DNA of 64,000 bases, from contig NC_045139.1 of assembly GCF_008831285.2 (NCBI RefSeq), positions 31,035,706-31,099,705 of the forward strand. Direction: 5' to 3'. A program made the translations under genes and the position numbers. The notes beneath the pieces were generated by a model, which ran no database searches, was not told the origin of the DNA, and worked only from the letters and a program-made list of their open reading frames with translations. Positions 1 through 12,400 of this stretch are shown piece after piece; position 1 is the stretch's first letter; each line of letters opens with the position of its first letter. The DNA comes from Nymphaea colorata (taxonomy: Eukaryota > Streptophyta > Magnoliopsida > Nymphaeales > Nymphaeaceae).

Positions 1-2741
1 CCACAGTTGACCAATATTACAGACAATGACATTGAGGAAGAGATGTTGCAAGCTGCTATTGAAGCTTCAAAAAAGGAAGCAAACAACGTGATGCTTTCTG
101 GCATTGTTGATGTATGTTATTCCTTTGTGGCCAGCATCAAATACCATTCATTATTGAGGAGTGGCTTTTGACTAATGTCTTAACCACTTGTCATGTAGGA
201 GTCAGCTGGCCCTCAATGTAGACAAATTCCCCCTGTTACGGAAGATGATGACCTTGCACGGGCTGTCTCATTATCGTTGAAGGTTGGATTTTTTTTTTAT
301 TCCTTTGTTATTTTAATTGTATATTGTTGAAGGTTGCATTTCTTGATCTCAGACAGCAGAGCAAGAGAAGGCACTCCGTGAACAGAGGGGCACAAATGGA
401 GTGTTAGAGAAGGAGCTATTGAATGTGCCTGACTTTGAAGATGGAACCTCTAATGCAGATGGAAGGTGAATATTGAAATTTTAGACAATTATGAAGTAGA
501 AAATGGCCCTCTGTCTTCAGAATAATCTGAAAAGGAAAGATTTTCTTGCCTGCGAAGACAGCTAGCGATCTTCCGTTTGTTTTTTGGTGCATTGAGTCTT
601 GCCATTTTTTGTCTTCAACATTTGATTGCCCTGAAATGCTTCCAGATCCCACACTTACTCCATTTGTGATGTGAATCTGTTCAGGTCTTTTGATTCCTTT
701 TCCATTTGTATGATCTCGTCTGGATTTGTTAGGGCTTTTGTTTAGTTGCATACTGAAGCATGATCATAAAACTTGTTGAGATGTATGCTTTCTTTGAATA
801 ATTTTTTTTCCCTTTCTAGGAGGCGCCATATTGGTATGTCAAAGGGAACTTCGAGTCGTATCAATGTGGAAGAAGGAAGTTTGTCCAACGATGAGGCAGA
901 GGAACAGCCCTTGGTTAGGAACAGGTCAAGGCGTTTTGCCTCTAGACATGCAGACGCTTCCAGTGAAGCTGATCAACTGCCAGAAACACCATCGTCAACT
1001 ACTGAACCAAATCATGTTTCTACTCATTCTCAGGATAACATCGACGATTTTCATCCTGATGAGGTGTCTCTATTTGTTTTTTTTTTATGCTTCCTTAAGT
1101 TATGCGTCTCCAAGTTTTTCAGCTTTTGTTATTAAATAAATGTTTGTTTATTGATATGTGTGCAGTGGGGAGGTATATCTTCAGAAGAACATGATGAGGC
1201 AGTCATGCTTGAGGCTGCACTTTTTGGTAGAATACCTGAGGGAGCTGCATACCGATTTGGATATCCATCTGATCAAGGTGCACCAATTGCTTCAGACAGC
1301 AGCATTCCCTCATACACTTGGCGTGTACCAAGGCCACCTTCTCCTACCCTTACAGCACAACGTTTACTTCGAGAACAACAGGATGATGAGTATATGGCAT
1401 CACTTCTAGCAGACCAGGAGAAAGAATTGAAAGCCAGAGAGGAAGCTGAAAGGCGTCATTTGGAAGAGGCAGCTGCTAGGCAAGCTGCTATTCAAGAAAA
1501 AAAACAGCAGGAGGAAGAGGCTTGCAGAAAATTGGTTGAGCAACAGGTAGTGACCTTTCATTTTGCATTTATGATTGTGGTCATGGTTGAAATTTGATGC
1601 TGAGAAACCAAGTCAGACGTGGGTGTCTTATGTTTTCCATATCACACACAAGGTGTACAAAAAGGAAAGATGTGGTAGATGTTGAGAGTTGTTGTTGAAG
1701 GATTGGCCCCCGCTGCAGAAATTTGTAAATGTTCAATTCTAGGCATGACACCAGAGATTAGGTGTGTAATTTAGCAGCATGCGTTTCTTGGCTGGTGAAC
1801 TTTACCTATTTGGACTGTGCTTCCCAATGCCAGAAACTTTTCAGTTTGCTATTTTGTTTTATGTGTTTCATTTGTGCAGTTAAGTGCTGCATCTATGCCA
1901 ACTTTGCATGCTCATTCCAAAGCTTATTTTGCTGCTTTGTTTTTGGTTGTGTTGAAAATCATTTCGAGCTTATGCTTCTCGATTGCATGCGTGTAAACTT
2001 GACGGAAAAAGATTTTATTTACTTGTGTCTTGGTGTTCCTCAAGACAAAATTGCAATTTAATTGGAAGTAACAAGCTTTCTCTTGTAATCTATCATGCAG
2101 GAACTGGAGAGGCAACTTGTAGAGAAAGAAGCTTCCCTTCCTCAGGAGCCTTCCTCAGACAATGAACTTGCAGTAACACTTCTTGTAAAGATGCCAGATG
2201 GTAGCCGCTATGGCCGACGTTTCCTGAAGTCTGATAAACTTCATGTACGACCACTGGCATTTTGTCACTTTGCTTTCTCAACCAATTTGTTTGACTCTGC
2301 TTGTCCTATAACTTGTCTCCTTTTTGCAGTCGCTTTTTGATTTCATAGATGTTGGAAGAGTGGTTAAACCTGGCACCTATACACTGGTACAACTCCTGTT
2401 CGTTTTTGTACTTTGAAGCATAATTTTATTGTATAAAAGAATGATTCAAATGTGACATAAAAGGCTACAGTTCATCTCGATCACTTTTAAAAAACGAAAT
2501 ATTTCTCCGTACATTTTGAATATGATTTGCGTATTCCATTCTTGAGGGAGATGTATTGATAAATGTTTTTCTTAGTGTGGACCGTCCAGTGTCGCTGTTC
2601 ATTTACATGTCTGTTTTTACTCTATGCATGCAGGTTAGGCCATATCCTCGACGCGCCTTCAGTGAGGCAGATAAAGAGTTGTCACTGAGTGAGCTAGGTC
2701 TTTCCAGTAAGCAGGAAGCTCTCTTCTTGGAACTGTTATAG
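1..2741 (+). CDS. Plant UBX domain-containing protein (PUX8-like), 3' part
   Basis: The 5' end lies outside the window. Eight exons are visible: 1-111, 199-282, 353-465, 820-1063, 1166-1546, 2101-2244, 2330-2386 and 2634-2741. All introns are GT-AG, the frame is kept throughout, and 413 residues precede the stop. In order, the protein shows a ubiquitin-interacting motif ([18 protein letters not shown]), a second UIM-like helix ([13 protein letters not shown]), a Ser- and Glu-rich linker, a long charged coiled coil rich in Glu, Arg and Gln, and a C-terminal UBX domain ([18 protein letters not shown], then a final beta strand and [16 protein letters not shown]). UBX domains dock on the N-domain of CDC48/p97. 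UIMs bind ubiquitin, so this family is thought to act as a CDC48 adaptor for ubiquitylated clients. The UIM-coil-UBX order fits the PUX8 (SAY1) group better than the SEP-domain PUX proteins. Which paralog it is remains uncertain without the N-terminus, where a UBA domain would be expected. Confidence 0.88.
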
Positions 2742-4436
2742 CCAATAGCATCCTTTACATCATATACAAGGTAGAAAATTGGAAATACCTTCTGTTATTC
2801 CTCTCCGGAGGTATGCGGAGCTGGAAATTCAAAGTTTGTCAAGTTATGTCCAAAAAAAGAAACAATCCAAAAATTAAAAGGCCTGTGAGTTGCACAAAAA
2901 GTACACTTCCATTCTGTGCATCAGCAGCTATTCGTTCCTGATATTCTCTCTTTTTACTTATTCAATCTTGAAATTATTTACTTCAAGGGGGCTGTGTTTC
3001 AGTTCATTTCGCAGTAGGTTATGCAATGTTAATGAGAGTTTGGTTTGGATGTGGAATTCATGTTACAAGGGTAAGAACTATGGTTTTTCTGGATGTTGCA
3101 AATGAGTCCCGTTTGTTGACTTAAAGAGATGCACATGGACTGTGTTATTCTAGTTGTCTCTTGGTCGTGTATCTGCCGGCTTACTCCTCCGACTGCCACT
3201 AAAAAAATCTATTGCTTGAGCTTTGTGGCAAGAGTACATACATCGCTGCTTAAACAGCCACCTAAACCGGCAATTGAGTTTGGTGAAACCATTTGACCAG
3301 GCCAAGCCCTACGTATTCTCAGCTTACATTTCCCTTGAAGATAAATGCCGGCACCCAGTCGAGTGTATGGTCTTGGTCTACGGCCAGCGGATCAATTTGG
3401 TCCCCTTTGACCAGGCTAAAGACTGAAAACAATTAAAAAGCTTGGGCAAGGTCTAGATTGAGGTATCAAGCAGCTTTCAAGTCAGACTGTAGGCTTGTTG
3501 ATTTAACTGTCACCGTTCCGTTCCTGATGGCCGTTTCTTAGTATGCATGTGGTGTGCACGATCAATATTAAATTAACGTAGATCCAAGTCAAATTTAAGT
3601 ATCACTCGTAGGATTTTGTAAACATTCCTATCATGTTATCTCTTGACTGTCTGTGTGTATAAGTACAGTAAAAGGGTGAGGACGTTTTTAACACAAGGTC
3701 TTAATTTAGTGGATGCGTGCCTGCCACTAAAGGAGGAGAAGAGTTTTCCTATGATTAATTACGTACTTTTGTTTTGTCATTGAGTATTGTATTAGATTTG
3801 TTTTTAGAAGCATTGTAATGGATATCCGAAAGGTACTTAATAAGCATTTTTACGTCAAGGGACATAATAGTTTAGCTGGTCAGACTAGGGGACGTGTAAT
3901 GTTAATCTCATAAGAGCTATGTCTGTTTGGAAGCACAAAAAAGGGGGAGGAAGAATCTCGCTCGGATGTGGGATTATTCTCCCCTTCACCTGAACAAACT
4001 TTCATTTTCAGTCCAAGTTGCAATAAATTCCTAAGAAGATTTATGCCTAAAAGTTCTTTCTCATGACAGAATTTGTCGTGCATGAGTTGTATTCCCAGAA
4101 TCATTGCGTAAATGGAAAGGGAAAAGCTCAAACAGCAAAAGCCTTAAGAGGAACACTGCAACTGGATGGCAAGGTGGCTGAGACGAGACTCATTTGAACT
4201 GTAAATGGTGGTGAAGGATGGTGCATTACTCCTCTGAGCTCTAAATGGGGGGAAGAGTTACACTCAAATTGAAGGATCTATCAAAACTCAAGAAACAAAA
4301 TAAAATTCGTCATACATAGGTAGGTAGTGCTCCCACCTGTACATTGCCGTCTGCTAGTTACCAAACAGGATGAAATTCTTCTGGAAAAAGTTTCTACCCA
4401 ATTGCGCCTTCCAACTCATAAAAAATATAAAGGGAA
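2742..4436. other. PUX 3' flank and spacer
   Basis: This holds the 3' UTR of the upstream PUX gene followed by AT-rich spacer. It contains two short similar pieces around 3290 and 3408 (both reading tttgaccaggc), suggesting an old small duplication. No exon-like open frame with recognisable protein content was seen on either strand. Confidence 0.5.
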
Positions 4437-5080
4437 AACGGTCACCTAAAATTCAAACTATATAAAGGACAACGGTCACCTAAAAGTCAAAACTAAGATC
4501 TTGGAAGTGAGAGACTTAGATCTTTATCAAATCTTCATCGAATACTGAAATAAAAAACAAATACGATTGCATTTGTGAAAATACATATTTACTGATCCGA
4601 ATCCAATTAGTAAATCGTATTAGGATTTTTTCATCAAATCCAGCTAAGCTAAATGAACGAATTCGAATCCGAATCGGCACTCAAGTATAGTCGATCCGCT
4701 TAGGTTGAACCCAATAGAAAATAGAAAGAGCTAGAAGATACCCGGGATTAGCATAGATTGCACACAAAGAAAAAGCCTTCTTCCCGAATCGAGGAAGAGG
4801 GAAAAAGATCATCGGTTTTGGCGGGAAGAAGGAGAATAGAAAAATAAAATATATATGAAAAATTGAAAAAAAAAGGCGGGAAGCCGGACGGACGTTTGTC
4901 TACTCCCGGCCGTGGCGCGCTCTCTCTCTCTCTCTCACTCTCTCGCCTGCCAAGAGAAAGCGCGATTCCCGCTTCGAAGAAACACTCTTCAGTTCGTCTC
5001 CCTCACCTACTTCCCTGAAGCCTTCATCTTCGTTTTCAGCTTCTCTGTCTCTTGTTTGCCGTGTTTCTCGAACTTCTGTT
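4437..5080 (+). promoter_or_regulatory. Promoter-like region with E2F-like and AACGG sites, no obvious gene
   Basis: A 34 bp-period direct duplication carries two AACGGTCACCTAAAA copies (from 4437 and 4471). Three E2F-like sites follow: TTTTGGCGGGAA at 4816-4827, AAAAGGCGGGAAG at 4871-4882 and ATTCCCGCTT around 4965-4973. A CT microsatellite (4920-4936) and a long CT-rich stretch resembling a plant 5' leader on the + strand come next. This reads straight into the 3' end of the minus-strand methyltransferase gene. It could be an antisense promoter, a relic promoter of a lost gene, or just the 3' UTR of that gene. The site matches are seen in the sequence; promoter function is inference. Confidence 0.35.
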
Positions 5081-5130
5081 CCTTTTTCATGGTCGTCTTT
5101 TCGTTTCTTCCTCTTGATTTCTTGCTTGGT

Positions 5131-8100
5131 TCAGCGGGAGGGCTGATCGGCGTCGGGGGCGGTCCAGTAGAGCTTTTGGGCGACGAGGAGTTTCTCCCGG
5201 ACCATGGGGCCGTCCTCGTGGTCGATGATCTGGCTGTCCCATTGCAGCGCGTCCACGATGGGCTTCGCCTTCACGATGACGTCGATGTCGTCCCTGAAGA
5301 TCACCGTTCCCTCCGGCCGCAGTATCCGGTCCATCTCCAGCAGTATGTCCTCCATCTCGCACCTGAACCATAGACACGTTTACTGTACTTTAGACAGAGA
5401 GAAAGAGAGAGAGAAACTGTGTGTGTGTGCGTGCACGTGTTTTCACTAGCAACTTACTGATCAGATTCAGATCTACAGGAAAAAGTAAAACACGTGGGAT
5501 GATGAAGACATCATAGGGATGAGAAAATTTGCAATAGAACCGGAGGCGGTTTGATGGCTATGGAGCGAACTGTGGGGACTTTACATAATTTTGCTATTCT
5601 TTTCTTCCCTGCTTTAGATCGAACACAGGCGTAAAGAAAGAAGAGTGACAGTAAAGTTTTTGAAGAGCAATTTCCTGGAAGGACAAACGATTTTCTGCAC
5701 CTGTCTGTAGGAATGGGGTACTGGAAATTTCACAGTACAGAATTTTGATGAGTTGGTCGAATCGCAAAATGGCGGCAGAAAAGGAAAAGAAACGGAAGCA
5801 AAAATAACTAGGTCGTACAGCAAAGCTTCAAATCGGCGAAGACAACAGGGATGATAGAGACCAACAAACAGAACACAGGCGTAAAGCACGCAAGAGTTCG
5901 TTAGGAACTCCGTAGATGGCCATCCGCAGAACACAAATGCATCAAGCGGTGTCTATTCCGAAGCTAAAGTAAGAAGTATAAAAATGACAAGGAGACTTCA
6001 AATTCCTGAATCGAGGCGGATTATTACTTGCAGAAGTCCAATCGGAGATAAAGCATCGCAGAAACAGGTATAAATGCAGAAGGATGCACATGAAATGCAA
6101 AGATTGTCAGCGAAAGAGAGAAAGGATAATGCAATTCATGCAGTCCTTTTGGCCCTACAGAAGATTGAATCTTCTGCAGATGAGCAAAAAATGCCAAACC
6201 AATTGCTGTAAGCTTCATGGTTTTAACCACTCTGGTTAAAAAACCATAGAAAACTTCCCAATTCTCAGAATCCTGAGATTGACTCAAACCAAACAAATAG
6301 AACTTTCAGCTTATGTCCGAATCCTCTCTTTATCTACTGGAAGAACAAGATACAGTTGGTGAAATGGAACAGAGAAAGCAAGACTGGTTTCAGGTGGAAG
6401 ACGAAAGCTTGTTTATTCATACCTGTCCTTGTACAAGGTAAATATTGAATCAGCATGCAAGAGATCGTATGTCCTTGGGTACGTGGATATTGCTTCACAC
6501 CTGAAAATTGTCCACGGAAGAGACTTACAGACCCAAACTGGTGCTAGAAGCTCGAATGTTCAGAGAGAAGGAAAAAAATTGCAGAACTCATGGAGAAAGA
6601 CATCCACGGAAGCAGCAGAAAACTAGTTGGGAACTGCAGACGTATGGATCTTACCAGCTCATGTAAGTCCCGATCAGCCCTCTTTCATATATCACACCCA
6701 AAGTGTTGAGCTTAGCCTCCACCGGAACGACGTTCATCACCCACACCGGATCTTCCACCAGCGCCGCCGCGAACCCGCCAAGATGGGCATTCATAACCAA
6801 GATATTCCGATACCTTCCTTTCTGCTCTAGTTGGTTTATCACCGTCTTGTAATAACTCAGCCTCTTCTTCCAGAGCTCTGTATCGGCCTTGTAGGCCTCC
6901 TCTGTAACACCTTGGATGCTCCCGCTGCTAATTCGTGGCGGCACCGCTGTTAATCTCTCTGGCCACTTCTGCAACTTTCCTCCGGCTATGTCCTGTATCC
7001 CGTTGACCTCTGGAAGCGGCGTTATGCAGGTCTCCATGTTCTTGTACCTACAAGAATCATAGAGGAGCTGCCTTAACAAATAGGAATGAATCGGTTTGAA
7101 CGATTTTTAGCAAAAATTCTCACCATGCAGAATCAGGATCCTGGCCTTGGCAGAAAGGCGGCGACTTGATGACCTTCCTGTTTTGCTTGCAGTGAATGTG
7201 GTTTGTGGGTTTCTGCCAAATTGCGATGTCGTTCTTCTCCTTTATCTTCTTCCAGCAGAGACTCTTAGCAACCACTTCAATTGCTGATTGTTCCTCGCTG
7301 AGGTCCTGCTGAGTCCTTTCCCACCCTTTCCAATGGCGCTTCCAGTTGATGGGCGGGCCAGAGAGAATCCAGTAACCTCCTGGCCGCAGAATCCGATCCA
7401 CCTCCATCAGGTACTGCCCATCTGCACCAAGAATTATGATGAAAATGTGGATTTTTCGAGGGTGCGGTGACCGTTGAGCTAATTTTCAGTTAAACTGCAA
7501 TCCTGATACAGAAAAAAGAGTTCCCTCTCACCATATTTGTGCCATGGAATCAAGCAACGGGAGCAATGCGCCATGTCGAAAGCGCGAGACGGGTACGGGA
7601 GCTTCCTTGACGCCATGACTCCGATCATTGCCGGGACGCCGCGCTCTAGCGCGAACTGCACCTGAGCTTCATGCGTATCCCTTGGCGCGAAGGACATGGT
7701 CAGTATTCCTCTGGACAAGAGGTAAGCTCCCCAACTCGCCACCTAAAATTAAGCAAATAGAGTCTGCTAAAAAGCAACATGTGGGCCAAGAAGTAAAGAA
7801 ATCACCATGATTTTTCCATCGGAAGAAGGTATTTTTGGTCTCAAGCAAGCGAAACTCGGGACAGATGATAAAAATAAACCAACAAAGTGAACCACCAGCC
7901 TTCTCAACGTGACAAATTTTGATCTAGTTGAGGAAGAAAGAGGAAAAGGCACCCTGTTTCTCGGTGAAAAATTGGTCCTAAAATCTCGGTACTCTGCAAA
8001 GAAACTTAAAATTTAGGACTTAGAAGACTTAAAAAGGTCTCCAGGAGCCTAATAACAGGATTACAATAAAAATACTGAAATAAACTCCCGAATTCTCCAA

Positions 8101-8933
8101 ATTCATCAACCGCCACCGAGTTATCTAACCTCCCAACCACCAAAAAAAAAAAACCCGCACGGCGACAGTCAGAAAAATTACTGTTATGGATATTATGCTA
8201 ACAATAATTAACGGGAGAAAGAGAGAAAGGGATAGAGAGAGAGGCGTCATACCCCGCAACCGGTATCGATGGCGGTTCTGATAGACCCGTCTCGAAAGGG
8301 AATCAGCCTCTCGATTTCATCAATATACGCGTCAGCGCCGCGCGGAAACATAGTGCCACCGCCGGGGAACCGGAATCGCTGGCCCTGCACCTGGATCCAG
8401 TTCTGGACGGCCTTCTCAACGGTGAGCTCCCGATGGGGAACGTTAGCGAACCAGGCCCAATCCCGGCTCTCCGGCCACTGGAACGGCAACTTGTAGCCAT
8501 GCGGCGCGGGGATCCGGCACTTGAGCAGCTCGTTCCGCTCGGGGCAGTGGCGCTCGCGGTAGACCAGCCGCTCGCGGTCGAAGCGCAGCGATCGGTCCCG
8601 GTCCTCACAGGGCGTGTATTCGCTGTAGCGGATGTCGCAGGGCGGGAAGGAGCGGGACCAGTTGGCGGCCGCCTCCGGCTGGCTAAGGTTCTCCGCCGCA
8701 TGGTGCTCGTCGAAGTCGAGCTCGACGGATTGGTGGCCGTAGACGGTGAAGTTGGCCGGGATGCTGCAGGAAATGCCAGAGTTCAAGACTGCGGCTACGC
8801 CGGTTTCGTGCTGGTGTAAGCCCAGCAGGTAGAAGATGGAGCAAACGCCGACGATGAGCGTGAGCCTCAGGAGGTTGGCCTTCTTCCAGTAGCCCTTGAA
8901 ATTCCTGCCGAAGGGTGAGGTTGGCATCTTCAT
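5131..8933 (-). CDS. Probable methyltransferase, PMT/QUASIMODO family (PMT15-18-like)
   Basis: Six exons on the minus strand, read 8933-8253, 7742-7532, 7421-7124, 7047-6655, 6500-6423 and 5362-5131, join with correct GT-AG borders to 1,893 nt (630 residues), the usual size for the PMT15-18 group. The start is the first ATG ([10 protein letters not shown]); upstream in-frame sequence gives only a non-ATG extension. Residues 21-40 form one hydrophobic signal anchor, so a type II Golgi membrane protein is expected. The Methyltransf_29 (DUF248) region follows. It has the SAM-binding motif [14 protein letters not shown] split exactly by intron 1, [11 protein letters not shown], and in the second half [20 protein letters not shown], a second ILRPEG and a C-terminal LVAQKLYW. 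Family members such as QUA2 and QUA3 are linked to methylesterification of homogalacturonan in pectin. The substrate of this protein is not known from sequence. The last intron (5363-6422) is about 1.06 kb. Confidence 0.93.
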
Positions 8934-9215
8934 AATCAAAGGGAGGAGGATCAAGTTTGTGGGTATCGGTCTCTGAGAGCTTTTTTTTTCTTGGGCACAG
9001 GCAAAATTGTTTCAGCACCCGAGAGAGAGGGAGGGAACAAGGGTTGAGGAGACGGAACCCACCCCACAGCCACAGGGAGCCTTCTATTTGTCGTCCTCTT
9101 TATATTCTTCGGTTGGTCTTCTCTCTCACATGAAGACATTCAGAGAGAGAGAGAGAGAGAGAGAGACTCCTATGTGGAATCGGATCAGGTAAAAGAGAAA
9201 AGAGAGAGACACAGA
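8934..9215 (-). promoter_or_regulatory. 5' leader and proximal promoter of the PMT gene
   Basis: Upstream of the PMT start (read on the minus strand) lies a CT/GA-rich leader with a GA/TC microsatellite at 9142-9166. Such tracts are common in plant 5' UTRs and core promoters. The transcription start cannot be placed from sequence alone. Confidence 0.4.
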
Positions 9216-9384
9216 CATGGTTGGGATGTCGGAGCCCATAGAAGTGATTGGGTTTCCTTATAATAATCCCACTGGTTGTAGTTGGACCATTTTGCCTGTT
9301 GATCATGGGGGCAGGATGGGGTTTTGTGGAGGCTCAAACTGCTGCAAGATCACAGCTAAGCTAGTCGCCATCTGGGTCCCTAAA

Positions 9385-9388
<4 letters not shown>

Positions 9389-9458
<70 letters not shown>
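9389..9458. repeat. (AT)n microsatellite, about 70 bp
   Basis: An uninterrupted AT dinucleotide tract about 35 units long lies upstream of the PMT gene. It gives a false open frame of alternating Ile-Tyr on the + strand. Confidence 0.97.
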
Positions 9459-9462
<4 letters not shown>

Positions 9463-12400
9463 AAGAAAGAAGGGCAGTGGCTGGGGTGCGAGGTCAGATT
9501 TCATTTAAAGCGTGCTGTAAAAGGATCGTCTCGGCGGTTACAGTGCAGGGCCTGCTGGTTTTCCTGTTATAGACAAGTTACCAGACTAAGGGGCCTTAGT
9601 TCACCTCCTTCAGATATACGGACCTCATGTTCGATGCCTCTCTTTTGGATCCAAGTCTGTTTCTCCACGTTCCATTGCAGAACCTAATCTAGCTAGAAAA
9701 CTATCCCTTTCTCATCCTCCGTTTCACGTACTTCTTCCGGTATTCCCTTTTCTTTTTCCTTACATCTCTCCAAGTCAAGCCGTATTTCTGGGTCTGAGCC
9801 TGGACAGATATCTTTTAGATTAAAAAATTCAAAAATAAAATTTTCTTTATTACACAATCACGGCCTACTCCTAAATAAACATTAAAAAGGGTAGTGGCTC
9901 GGGTGCAACCCATCTAATGTTGACAATGAACGTTTGTCATTTTATATCGGCCTTCTGCATTGTTCATGTCTGCACGTATCGGCCAGCTTTTTTTTTTGCA
10001 TTTAAAAAATTAGTCAATAAATGTTTTAGAATAGAATGCTTATTTTTCCGTCATGGGTAGGGAGATCACGACTGGGAAAGTAAAAAGCCCAGGTTGTTTG
10101 CTTTTAAGAAGTTTTGTATGAAAGTGCACCTTTTTAACAGTAGTCTTTTGAAAAAGTAACGATTATGGCCGTAATTTCAAATGGGTATAACTTTTCGAAC
10201 AACTGTCAAAGAGCTTATCTTGCTCTTTCCAATGAATACAATTCTAATTAAAGTATCGATGTAGACAGAGGAAATGGCGTTAATTTTTCTAAAGTAAACA
10301 AATTTTCAACTTCAAAAGTTAGAATGCAAATTTTCTATGTTTTGAGTTTTTTAGTTTCCAATATAAATCGAAACCCGAACCACGATCCTTTGTCTCATTT
10401 TTAGGACCAGTATGGAGGAGGCGAGATTGGGTCCAATGCGCTGAGCCGCCGGTTGATTCAGCAATTCAGTTGAATCGATTGTGAATATATATATTTATAA
10501 ATGAAAGTTGGTAAAAACCGTACCACTTGGATAAGTGAGAAGAACTAGACATATTGAAATTAATTAATTAAAATAATTTTTATGAATTCTAGCCTTACAG
10601 ATATGATTTTAAGATTGGTTTAATGAGAAATATATATTAAGTAAGTTGTTTTTTTAACAGTAACAAAATGAACTTCTCTTATAACATCAAAATTTTGGTA
10701 ATATAAGTTCATTTTTCTTTTTACAAAAATGATTTGAACTAAAGCATGATTCATATTCAATTAGTGTTTCTAAACACATTAAAAGGTTCTTATTTTTGTA
10801 AAACACTTTCTTAACATGAATTTAAAAGGTTTGGTTTTAATCCATTACCCAAATGAGTATAAATCCAGAATGTATAAGCAAGATATGAACTTCTTAATGT
10901 GTTCATAAACAGTAATTCAATCTGTTCAAGTTATTTTTGTAAAAAGATTGATTTTTCTCCTATCAAAATTTTGTTGTTATTTGAACTGTTCAACTTTTTA
11001 TTGTTAAAAGACATGATTAAAGTTAAAAAAGGACCTTAAATCAGTCTTAACATCATATCCGAGTGGTTTTTGTCTCTTATTTAAGTGGTCTTAAGTATTG
11101 ACTAATTTTTCATTATATATATATATGTGTATAATATTTTAAAACAGTAAGCAAAAGTTAATATAAAAGTTAACTAAAAGTAAAATCACTTTAGATTAAT
11201 GCGTGACATGTGACGTCTTTGTATCAGCCAATGAATTGAATGGATTTGGCTCTGATTTTGGCTAATTTTAACAATCCCTACTCACTTTGTAAGGATGCCG
11301 TAACGCACCTGTGGCTGTTGACTGTGAGTGGTCCAGCGGAATCGCCCCGTTTTTTTGTCCCACCTGCGAGCCCGAGCCGTGCATCGCGGACTGGGCTTAC
11401 TGAGGGGACCGTTATTGTAAGAAGAGTTGAGCGTGCTCGGTGGTCTGCTGTTCTATCAAAATGTGGGTTTGCCTTCTGAGTCACGCTCCCGAATATCGTG
11501 TTGTCAATTTGTTATTGTATTTTTTTGTTGGAAAGGGTGTAGCAGGAGGTGGGGGGTGTTAATTGAAAAAAAAAATTAATTACTTAATGTATTTTTTATA
11601 TTCGAGTTTCATTTAGTCTTACCCAGATAAATTCGCTGGACTGATAAGTTATAACCCACCTCTAAAGAAAATCCTCACTCAGGTCCGCCCGCCCCTGAGT
11701 GTAATATAGTTGATCGGTATGTAACAATTGGTGCCATTTTTTTGAACGTGTAACAGAATTGGAAGATGTGACACAACCATTGAAATTCAGAAATAGTCTT
11801 ATGGGAGTGAAAGGAAAAGTGTAGCTTCTTCTTTCACAGACCACCACTGTAATACTGTATCGGTTTGGCTGGCCGATACAATATAAGGTACGTGATGTAC
11901 CTGGCATGGTACGAGACTCCCATACAGGGTTTTACTTTTCATTTCAATCTAAAGTGTTTTAAATTATTTTAAGAAAATCATAAAATAAAGAATGGAGCAC
12001 GATAGGAAGATATTGGAGGAAACGTATCGGCCAATATGTTACATCCATGAGCACAAAATTGATACGGCAGCAGTGTCGTTTTATACGGCATTGATTTCAA
12101 GCCTCTTGTCAGCCGGCATCTTTTTTGCTTGTGGCCAATATAATAGCCTTTAAAGAAAGATATTGACATGCGGAATTTTTTTTTTTTTTTTTTTTTTTAC
12201 TTTTCTGAAATATAAGAGTCAAAAGTTCTGAAACAGAGGAAACAGCTCGGAATATATACGAAATAGATGAAGAGATCTACAAAACATGACATGTGCCTAC
12301 TGTGTGCAATTTAGAGAAGAGGAGTAACACACGGAAGAGTGACAATGACTATGGCTGAAGTCCTTGAATGTAAGCTGCGTTTGCATTTGGGTTGTACTGA

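Noticed and set aside
9217-9687. Long + strand open frame spanning the AT microsatellite
   Set aside because: Its length comes from the alternating Ile-Tyr reading of the AT tract; no family features and no splice context.
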